Below the pieces are notes generated by a model. It was given only the letters and a program-made list of their open reading frames with translations, was not told the DNA's origin and did no database searches. Positions 52,701 through 61,948 of a DNA stretch of 64,000 nucleotides are shown here, in pieces; position 1 is the first letter of the stretch, and each line of letters starts with the position of its first letter. Origin of the DNA: Abelmoschus esculentus (lineage: Eukaryota; Streptophyta; Magnoliopsida; Malvales; Malvaceae). The translations under genes and the position numbers were made by a program. The stretch is taken from NCBI GenBank assembly GCA_035048815.1, contig JAUCBN010000020.1, forward strand, positions 7,075,501 through 7,139,500. The letters are read 5' to 3'.

Positions 52701-53200
52701 TTGATTTAATATCATTTTCGATCGTTTTTTAGGTTTCAGAGCGTGCATGTCCAAATGGACTTTTAGTCAACCAGTTCGAATTTTATCCGAGTAAAAAGCT
52801 CAAAAATTGATTTTAAGCTATATAATTAGGTTCACAAGCCCATATTTAATTATCGGTACCAAAAAATTTTGATTTAATATCATTTTCAATCGTTATTTAG
52901 GGTTCAGAGCGTGCATGTCCAAATGGGCTATCTAGTGAACCCTTTCGAATTTTAACCGAGTAAAAACCTCAAAATTTGAGTTTAAGCTTTATAATTAGGT
53001 TCAAAAGCCCATTATTAACTTTTTTTTCCAAGAAATAAGATTTAATATCATTTTCAATCGTTTTTTAGGGTTCAGAGCGTGCATGACCAAATGGGCTTTC
53101 TAGTGAACCATTTCGAATTTTAACCGGGTAAAAAGTTCAAAATTTGATTTTAAACTGTATAATTAGGTTCAAAAGCCCATAATTAACTTTTTGTACCCAA
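49740..53200 (+). repeat. Nested higher-order repeats of 10 and 13 monomers
   Basis: GTACACAATAAATTTG at 49991 recurs at 51677 (1686 bp, 10 monomers). The TATCATTCTCAATCG and GAACGTGCATGTCAAAATGG pair at 50351 recurs at 52541 (2190 bp, 13 monomers). Within this, a set of about three units carrying GGACTTTTAGTCAACCAG repeats again at 52245 and 52750. This is the most recently amplified part of the right arm by eye. Confidence 0.8.
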
Positions 53201-56200
53201 GAAATTTGATTTAATATCATTTTCGATCGTTTTTTATGGTTCAGAGCGTGCATGTCCAAATGGGCTTTTAGTGAACCAGTTCGAATTTTAACCGAGTAAA
53301 AAGCTCAAAATTTGAGTTTAAGCTATATAATTAGGTTCACAAGCCCATATTTAACTTTCGTTACCAAAAAATTTTGATTTAATTTCATTTTAAATCGTTT
53401 TTAGGATTCAGAGCTTGCATGTCCAAATGGGCTTTCTAGGTAACCCTTTCGAATTTTAACCGAGTAAAAAGCACAAAATTTGAGTTTATGCTGTTTAAAT
53501 AGGTTCAAAAGCCCATAATTGACTTTTTGTGTCCAAAAAATTTGATTTAATATCATTTTCACTCGTTTTTTAGGGTTCAGAGCGTGCATGTCCAAATGGG
53601 CTTTCTAGTGAACCCTTTCGAATTTTATTCGAGTAAAAAGCATAAAATCAGTGTTTAAACTATATAATTAGGTTCAAAAGCCCATAATTGACTTTTTTTA
53701 CCAAAAAAAATTAATTTAATATCATTTTTGATCTTTTTTAGGGTTTAGAGCGTGCATGTCCAAATGGGCTATCAAGTGAACCCTTTGGAATTTTAACCGA
53801 GTAAAAAGCTCAAAATTTGAGTTTAAGCTGTTTAGTTAGGTTCAAAAGCCCATAATTGACTTTTTGTACCCAAAAAATTTTATTTAATATCATTTTCGAT
53901 CGTTTTTTAGGGTTTAGAGCGTGCATGTCCAAATGGGCTATCAAGTGAACCCTTTGGAATTTTAACCGAGTAAAAAGCTCAAAATTTGAGTTTAAGCTGT
54001 TTAGTTAGGTTCAAAAGCCCATAATTGACTTTTTGTACCCAAAAAATTTGATTTAATATCATTTTCAATCGTTGTTTAGGGTTTAGAGCGTGCTTGCCCA
54101 AATGGGCTTTCTAGTGAACCTTTTCGAATTTTAACCGGGTAAAAAGATCAAAATTTGAGATTAAGATGTATAATTAGTTTCAAAAGCCCATAATTAACTT
54201 TTTGTACCCAAGAAATTTGATTTAATATCATTTTCGATCGTTTTTTAGGGTTCAGAGCATGCATGTCCAAATTGACTTTTATTGAACCAGTTCGAATTTT
54301 AACCGAGTAAAAAGCTCAAAAATTGATTTTAATCTATATAATTAGGTTCACAAGCCCATCTTTAATTATCGTTACCAAAAGCCCGTAATTGACTTTTTGT
54401 ACCCAAAAAATTTAATTTAATATCATTTTTAATCGTTTTTTAGGGTTCAGAGCGTGCATGTCCAAATGGGCTATCTAGTGAACCAGTTCGAATTTTAACT
54501 GAGTAAAAAGCTCAAAATTTCAGTTTAAGCTGTATAATTAGGTTCAAAAGCCCATAATTGACTTTTTGTACCTAAAAAATTTGATTTAATATCATTTTCG
54601 ATCGTTTTTTAAGGTTCAAAGCGTACATGTCCAAATTGGCTTTCTAGTGAACCCTTTCGATTTTTAACCGATTAAAAAGCTCAAAATCAGTGTTTAAGCT
54701 GTATAATTAGGTTCAAAAGTCCATAATTGACTTTTTGTACCCAAAAAATTTAATTTAATATCATTTTCGATCGTTCTTTAGGGTTCAGAGCGTGCATTTC
54801 CAATTGGGCTATCTAGTGAACCCTTTCGAATTTTAACCGAGTAAAAAGCTCAAAATTTGAGTTTAAGCCGTTTAAATAGGTTCAAAACCCCATAATTGAC
54901 TTTTTGTACCCACAAAATTTGATTTAATATCATTTTCGATCGTTTTTTAGGGTTCAGAGCGTGCATGTCCAAATGGGCTTTTAGTGAACCAGTTCGAATT
55001 TTAACCGAGTAAAAAGCTCAAAATCAGTGTTTAAACTATATAATTAGGTTAAAAAGCCCATAATTGGCTTTTTGTACCCACAAAATATGATTTAATATCA
55101 TTTTTGATCGTTTTTTAGGGTTTAGAGCGTGCATGTCCAAATGGGTTTTCTAGTGAACCCTTTCGAAATTTAACCGAGTAAAAAGCTCAAAATCAGTGTT
55201 TAAACTATATAATTAGGTTAAAAAGCTCATAATTGACTTTTTGTACCCAAAAAATTTAATTTAATATCATTTTCGATCGTTTTTTAGGGTTTAGAGCGTG
55301 CATGTTCAAATGGGCTATCTAGTGAACCTTTTCGAATTTTAACCGAGTAAAAAGCTCGAAATTTGAGTTTAAGCTGTTTAATTAGGTTCAAAAGCCAATA
55401 ATTGACTTTTTGTACCCAAAAAATTTGATTTAATATCATTTTCAATTGTTATTTAGGGTTCAGAGCGTGCATGTCGAAATGGGCTTTCTAGTGAACCCTT
55501 TTGAATTTTAACCGAGTAAAAAGCTCAAAATCAGTGTTTAAACTATATAATTAGGTTAAAAAGCTCATAATTGACTTTTTGTACCCACAATATTTGATTT
55601 AATATCATTTTCGATCGTTTTTTAGGGTTCAGAGCGTGCATGTCCAAATGGCCTTTCAAGTGAACCCTTTCGAATTTTAACCGAGGAAAAAGCTCAAAAT
55701 CAGTGTTTAAACTATATAATTAGGTTAAAAAGCCCATAATTGACTTTTTGTACCCAAAAAATTTAATTTAATATCATTTTCGATCGATTTTTAGGGTTTA
55801 GAGCGTGCATGTTCAAATGGGCTATCAAGTGAACCCTTTCGAATTTTAACCGAGTAAAAAGCTCAAAATTTGAGTTTAAGCTGTTTAAATAGGTTCAAAA
55901 GCCCATAATTGACTTTTTGTACCCATAAAATTTGATTTAATATCATTTTCGATCGTTTTTTAGGGTTTAGAGTGTGCATGTCCAAATGGGCTTTCTAGTG
56001 AACCCTTTCGAATTTTAACCGAGTAAAAAGCTCAAAATCAGTGTTTAAACTATATAATTAGGTTAAAAAGCTCATAATTGACTTTTTGTACCCAAAAAAT
56101 TTAATTTAATATCATTTTCGATCGTTTTTTAGGGTTTAGAGCGTGCATGTTCAAATGGGCTATCTAGTGAACCTTTTCGAATTTTAACCGAGTAAAATGC

Positions 56201-57966
56201 TCGCAATTTGAGTTTAAGCTGTTTAATTAGGTTCAAAAGCCAATAATTGACTTTTTGTACCCAAAAAATTTGATTTAATATCATTTTCAATCGTTATTTA
56301 GGGTTCAGAGCGTGCATGTCCAAATGGGCTTTCTAGTGAACCCTTTCGAATTTTAACCGAGTAAAAAGCTCAAAATCAGTGTTTAAACTATATAATTAGG
56401 TTAAAAAGCGCATAATTGACTTTTTGTACCCAAAAAATTTAATTTAATATCATTTTCGATCGTTTTTTAGGGTTTAGAGCGTGCATGTTCAAATGGGCTA
56501 TCTAGTGAACCCTTTCGAATTTTAACCGAGTAAAAAGCTCAAAATTTGAGTTTAAGCTGTATAATTAGGTTCAAAAGCCCATAATTAACTTTTTGTACCC
56601 AAGAAATATGATTTAATATCATTTTCCATCGTTTTTAGGGTTCAGAGCGTGCATGTCCAAATGGGCTTTTAGTGAACCAGTTCGAATTTTAAATGGGTAA
56701 AAAGCTCAAAATTTGAGTTTAAGCAATATAATTAGGTTCACAAGCCCATATTTAACTTTCGTTACCAAAAATTTTTGATTTAATATCATTTTAAATCGTT
56801 TTTTAGGGTTCAGAGCGTGCATGTCCAAATGGGCTTTCTAGTGAACTCTTTCGAATTTTAACCGAGTAAAAAGCTCAAAATCAGTGTTTAAGCTGTATAA
56901 TTATGTTCAAAAGCCCATAATTGACTTTTTGTACCCAAAAAATTTGATTTAATATAATTTTCGATCGTTTTTTAGGGTTCAAAGCGTACATGTCCAAATG
57001 GGCTTTCTAGTGAACCCTTTCGAATTTTAACCGAGTAAAAAGCTCAAAATCAGTGTTTAAGCTGTATAATTAGGTTCAAAAGCCCATAATTGACTTTTTC
57101 TACCCCAAAAATTTGATTTAATATCATTTTCAATCGTTATTTAGGGTTTAGAGCGTGCATGTCCAAATGGGCTTTCTAGTGAACCCTTTCGAATTTTAAC
57201 CGGGTAAAAAGATCAAAATTTGAGTTTAAGCTGTATAATTAGGTTCAAAAGCCGATAATTAACTTTTTGTACCCACGAAATTTGATTTAATATCATTTTC
57301 GATCGTTTTTTATGGTTCAGAGCGTGCATGTCCAAATGGGCTTTTAGTGAACCAGTTCGAATTTTAACCGAGTAAAAAGCTCAAAATTTGAGTTTAAGCT
57401 ATATAATTAGGTTCACAAGCCCATATTTAATTATCGTTACCAAAAAATTTTGATTTAATATCATTTTCGACCGTTTTTTATGGTTCAGAGCGTGCATGTT
57501 GATAAGTGCTCAACACACTATCACTTTTTACTCCTTTTATGGGTATTAATCATCAAATATACACCCACTCGGACCAATGCATGTGCTTAATGTGATATAT
57601 TTAGAAGTTATACACATATAGATAAGATTTACAGAAAAAAAGACACGTTTTATTGCATTTTCATATCTGTGCAGGAAAACCAGTGCCGCGGCAGAGACAA
57701 GGCCGAGGCAGGACCTGATGCCGAGGAAGCAGCAGAAAGACAGGAAGCAAGACTATAGGCGATGGAAAGACAAAGTTCCAAGGAACGTGTCTGGACTTGA
57801 AGCCCATGAATCGGAGCTAGCTAGCACAAAGAAAAGCCCAAAGGAAGAACACGCGGGAAAGCCCCTTAGCCGAATATAAACTTGGAAATATATTTAATTA
57901 TGTACTTAACTTGTTCCCTACTCCAAGTTGTATTCTACTTAGGAAAGGTTTGCCCTAGGTCTAGCC

Positions 57967-57974
57967 TATATAAA
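57967..57974 (+). promoter_or_regulatory. TATA box of the Athila-like LTR
   Basis: TATATAAA stands in a GC-richer setting (AGCCTATATAAAGACC), followed by a pyrimidine-rich stretch. It is the best promoter candidate in the LTR and would start transcription near 58000. Confidence 0.65.
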
Positions 57975-58135
57975 GACCTAGCCACCCAATGTTCAATATA
58001 CGAGATACCTAGGGAGAGAGCCGACTTTTACTCTTGTTTCTTTCCTCTCCATTATGTTCTAAACCTTCTTAGGGATTAGGTGAAGGTTGTCGAGTATTTG
58101 TGATAGGAGATTGTACTTTGTCTTTGATTCAATGC

Positions 58136-58141
58136 AATAAA
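58136..58141 (+). terminator. Possible polyadenylation signal in the LTR
   Basis: AATAAA lies about 165 bases after the TATA box, in a position suited to the R region of the LTR. The sequence following it is T-rich. Confidence 0.45.
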
Positions 58142-58835
58142 GTTATCAAGGTTTGCTTATCCTTTGTTATTCTTTGTTTTCACAATTGAGCTCGGGAGAG
58201 GATATTGTGAATCATCCATTTATCTAAGCTCGGGAGAGTTAGATTCACGAAAGAGGTAAGTACGGTGTTTCAATCGCGAAATACTAACTCGGCCTAGGGA
58301 TAGGTTAAGAGTTTCAGCGGCTAAAAGAAGTGTGAGATTTGTTGGTTAGTATAATTGGTTCACGCCGGGAGGTATCATCAAGGACTAGTCATCAACAGCA
58401 CTCTGACTTAGGGATAAGCGGAGTCATCTAAGGACACTTTGCCGAACTTTGGTAAAGTCTGCCCACGAGCCAGGGATTGCCACGGCAGACAGTATTGTCG
58501 CCGCCCAGGCAGTAAACTGCAGTGCTGCCGAGGCAGTGATATACGATTGCATTGGACAGAGACAAGTCAATCAATTCCACAATACGACGCAACTGGATCC
58601 TAGCTCATCTCTCTCTACTATTTCAATCCTTTATTTTTATTTAGTTATTTTAGTTTAGATAAATCAAATCAACTCATTTGTGTTCTTTACATTTTCTACA
58701 GAACAAGAAGGTGAAGAAAGCATATTAAGTATACCGGTCCCTGAGGAGACGATAACTCGATAAAATACTTATCACTTATTACTTGCGATGTGTCCACTTG
58801 CACTAAACGCGCACTTTTGACACGCGACAAGTTTT

Positions 58836-58853
58836 TGGCGCCGTTGCCGGGGA
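58836..58853 (+). other. Primer binding site, tRNA-Asp type
   Basis: TGGCGCCGTTGCCGGGGA is the standard Athila-lineage site, complementary to the 3' end of plant tRNA-Asp. I see no mismatch. Confidence 0.92.
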
Positions 58854-58927
58854 TTGGCAACTAAATTTTGTTTTCTTTATTTTCTTGTTTATTTTTATTT
58901 TTATTTTACTTTTGTTTTTCGTGGTGT

Positions 58928-60292
58928 ATGACCAGGGCCAATCCAACCAACCCCTTGTACGAGTTAGATCCAGAGATCGAAAGAACAAGGCAAAGGTTGA
59001 GGAGACAGATCCAAGGAGCCATGGCAGAACACCCGGCAGGACAAAACTTACCTGCCGGCAATGGAGTACTTCCGCCGCCACCTGGGCCGCGACAGCTCAC
59101 CGTCAGGGACTTCCTGGAAGAGGACTTAAACGGATTAAACCCAGGAGTCGTCACACCAGAGATTGAAGCAGCCCATTTTGAACTCAAACCCGTTATGTTC
59201 AATATGTTAAGCACAATTGGACAATTTGGTGGGTCTGCAACTGAAGACGCAAGGCAGCACCTCAAGTCCTTCATGGAAATTTGCAACTCTTTCAAAATCC
59301 AAGGAGTCCATGAAGATTTCTTGCGATTAAAGCTATTCCCCTATTCACTGAGGGATAGGGCGAAAGCATGGTTAAATAGCATTCCAGCAGGATCTATTGG
59401 TTCCTGGAGTGAACTTTGCCGTGATTTCATTACTCGTTTTAATCCTACTAATTTATATGATAGAATCTGTAATGAAATTACTACTTTTCAACAGGCAGAA
59501 GACGAACCAATGTACGAGGCATGGGAACGCTATAGAGAGCTATTGCACAAGTGTCCTTTGCATGGATTTCCCCTATGGACACAGGTGACAACGTTTTACA
59601 ATACCACGAATGCCCCGACAAGGATGATGTTAGATGCCTCGGCAAACGAAACACTCCTGGATAAAGCACCTGAGGAAGCTATTGAAATACTGAATAAACT
59701 CGCAAAGAATGATTTTCAGTTTCCTACATCTAGGCGAGGAGGAGTAAGACGCCAAGCCACGGTAAATGAATTAGATTCGTCAAGTTCAGTGGCAGCACAA
59801 TTGGCCTCTCTTACCAAGATGGTGCAAAACCTACAATTACAACACAATACCCATGAGGTCAAGGTAATTGATTCATACTGTGACTTATGTGGAGGTAACC
59901 ACAGTTCCTCTGACTCTATGAATCAAGAAACTGGTATGTATGTTGGGAACTACAACCGTAACAATGTGATGTCCAACACATACAACCCCTCATGGAAGAG
60001 GCATCCAAACCTATCATGGAGCAACCCAAACAATGCCTTAAACCCAATCACCCAACCTTCGGGATTTCAGCAACCAATGCCACAACAGCAAGTCCAGCAA
60101 CCAATGCCGCAGCAGCAGATGCAGCAGCAACCGGTAAGTTCATTGGAAAACACGCTAAAGGCCTTCATGATGAAAACTGAGTCATACATGGCAGAAAATA
60201 GTAATTTCATCAAGAGGACATATGCCTTCATGAATAGGACTGAGATGAGGTTGCAAAATCAAGAAGCAGCCATAAAAACGCTGGAAACTTAG
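58928..60292 (+). pseudogene. gag: gag of the Athila-like element
   Basis: The first ATG of the frame is 58928 (MTRANPTNP). The open frame upstream is a non-ATG, T-rich leader. The N-terminus has the Athila-type basic segment ERTRQRLRRQ, then TVRDFLEED and the capsid core (about 59190-59730) with LKLFPYSLRDRAKAWL and WERYRELLHKCPLHGF. A zinc knuckle follows, CDLCGGNH at 59879-59902. Its expected fourth ligand, a Cys, is Ser at 59915-59917, so the knuckle is probably damaged. A Gln-rich stretch (about 60070-60135) follows, then a helical tail. It ends at TAG 60290-60292, but the same frame goes on into the linker and protease, so the stop looks like a mutation rather than the natural end. Confidence 0.9.
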
Positions 60293-61471
60293 GTTGGGCA
60301 GTTTGCTCAATGCATAAACACTAGACCACAAGGAGGCCTACCTAGCAATACTGAAGTTGCTAAGGTAATGAGCCATGAACAGTGTAAGGCAATCACTACT
60401 AGGAGTGGTCTATAGCTGAAGGAGAAGATCCCAGAGAGCCAAATTCAATCAGCGGATCAAGCAAGAGAAGAGGCCGAGCAAACTGAATCTGACAACACTG
60501 CCTCGGCAGAGAGCACTATAGCTCCTGAGCAGCCTGCCGAGGCAACAACAACTCTAGTGGTGCCAGGTATAAAACTTCAAACTAAAGAAACCCTGGAGGA
60601 GATGAGACCACCACCACCTTTCCCGCAAAGGTTGAAAAAGCAAAAACAGGACCAGCAATTCAAGAAATTCCTCGACATCTTGAAGCAAGTCCACATCAGC
60701 ATACCGTTCGTTGAAGCTATTGAACAAATGCCGAACTATTCCAAGTTCCTAAAGGACATGATATCAAAGAGAAAATGAATAGGTGAGTTTGAGACAGTGG
60801 CTGCTACCAAGGGATGCATGGCAATACTGCATAACCGCATGCCACCAAAATTAAAAGATCCTGGTTGCTTTACTATACCTTGTGCGATAGGAAAGAGCTA
60901 TGAAGGTAAGGCCCTATGCGACCTTGGAGCAAGCATAAACCTCATGCCTAAATCAGTCTTCCAAAAGCTTGGAATTGGAAGGCCGAAGCCTACAACAGTG
61001 ATGCTCCAACTAGCGGATCGATCCTATGTACAACCTGACGACAAAATCGAGGAAATACTGGTAAGAGTTGACAAGTTTATTTTTCCTGCCGACTTCCTTG
61101 TCCTTGATTGTGAAGCAGATGACAATGCACCGATCATCCTTGGGAGACCCTTTCTAGCAACTGGACGCACATTAATTGACGTGGAAAAAGGAGAGTTGAC
61201 TATGCGGGTCACTGACCAACAAGTCAAACTCAACGCATTCCACAACTTAAAGAAGTATGATGATCCAGAGGAATGCAAGGCCATCCACACAGTAGATAAC
61301 AAGATATCCTGCCTGGGCAATCTGCTCGGCAGAATGTTCGGTCAGAAAATCAAGCCCAAGATGGATGGACAGACAACACAAAGGAGTGGCCCACAACCGA
61401 TACATAATTTGGGCCTAAGGGAGAAAATAATTTTGGGAGATGCATTTGCATGCTCTCCACCAGTAACATAA
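60293..61471 (+). pseudogene. gag-protease linker and aspartic protease of the Athila-like element
   Basis: Same frame as gag. The linker (60293-60778) contains TAG at 60413-60415 and ends at TGA 60776-60778. It includes the Athila-type PPPPFPQRLKK and PNYSKFLKDM segments. Protease begins around 60797 with MPPKLKDPGCFTIPC. The active site reads DLGAS (D at 60920) in place of the usual DTGAS or DSGAS, a form I recall as common in Athila proteases. Then comes the family hallmark IILGRPFLATG (about 61135). The frame ends at TAA 61469-61471 with a short non-pol tail (ACSPPVT). No reverse transcriptase follows. Confidence 0.88.
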
Positions 61472-61948
61472 CCTCTCCCTTTTTCTTTATTATTATATTA
61501 GGGTTAGTAGTTTATTTTTATTTTTTAATTATTTTTGCTTTAAGTATTTTCTCTTTCCGTGTGTTTTATTTTTTTAGGTTAATAAGCAAGAATAAGGGAA
61601 AAATAGTTCACAGCAGGAACTCTGCCGAGGTAATAAAACAGTGTCAGGACCGCAGCAGTCCCAACGGGAAGAACAGTGTAACGGTTAGTTTGCCGAGATT
61701 CCTGTCGCGGTAGAAAAAGGAAACGGCAGAAAAAGGAAACGGTTACAAAACGGCTAGTGGTCTCAACGGTCACAAGGCCAAGGCCTATATAAGAAACTCC
61801 TTCCTCTTGAACTATTCACTCTTACTTTCTTGTTTTCTTTAGTATTCATAACAATCTCTCTCTCAATTACTCTCTGCCTTCTAATTCTTGTAAAATCTGC
61901 AGATTCTCTTCAAGAAACACCTCCAAGAACTCATATCTCTCAATCTTG
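61472..61948 (+). other. Spacer replacing pol, with a candidate promoter and leader
   Basis: The first 130 bases are T-rich and carry no frame. From about 61610 the composition changes and includes CTCTGCCGAGG words. A TATA box at 61786 is followed by a pyrimidine-rich leader with CTCTCTCTC and then an ATG at 61949. I find no trace of reverse transcriptase or integrase here. Confidence 0.7.
61786..61793 (+). promoter_or_regulatory. Candidate internal TATA box for the 3' ORF
   Basis: TATATAAG lies in GGCCTATATAAGAAAC, 156 bases before the ATG of the 3' ORF. It shares the nonamer CCTATATAA with the LTR TATA box at 57967, and both are followed by CT-rich sequence. The layout resembles a plant core promoter with a leader of about 130 bases. 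Confidence 0.5.

Larger units (their letters stand above)
27161..57499 (+). repeat. Satellite array, right arm (168-169 bp monomer, subfamily II)
   Basis: About 180 head-to-tail monomers, in the same orientation as the left arm. Most units read CATAATTGACTTTTTGTACCC at the start. Two mid-unit variants are interspersed: CTCAAAATTTGAG, and CTCAAAATCAGTGTTTAA followed by ACTATATAATTAGG. Some units have the substituted segment CATATTTAACTTTCGTTACC. No inversion or unrelated insertion was seen. The array stops at 57499, where an Athila-like LTR begins after GCATGT. Confidence 0.97.
57500..58774 (+). repeat. 5' LTR of the Athila-like element (3' end uncertain)
   Basis: The start is fixed by the break from satellite sequence at TGATAAGT. 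A perfect 8 bp inverted match, ACTTATCA, ends at 58774 and is used here as the LTR end. The alternative end is CA at 58828-58829, only six bases before the primer site, which would be the more usual spacing. The second LTR, which would decide this, is outside the window. The repeat contains a TATA box, an AATAAA signal and two copies of the word GCTCGGGAGAG. Confidence 0.7.

Noticed and set aside
1..57499. CENP-B-box-like site around TTTCGAATTTTAACCGGGT
   Set aside because: TTCG and CGGG are present but nine bases apart instead of seven, and most units have CGAG or CGAA. A functional CENP-B box is not established in plants.
1..57499. CRISPR-like direct repeats
   Set aside because: The repeats are contiguous 168 bp units without unique spacers, in a plant nuclear context.
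58868..58927. Hydrophobic N-terminal extension of the Athila-like gag as a signal peptide
   Set aside because: The extension has no ATG. It is the T-rich leader read in frame, and the first ATG is at 58928.
58803..59295. Minus-strand open frames opposite gag
   Set aside because: They mirror the codon bias of gag on the other strand and show no domain.
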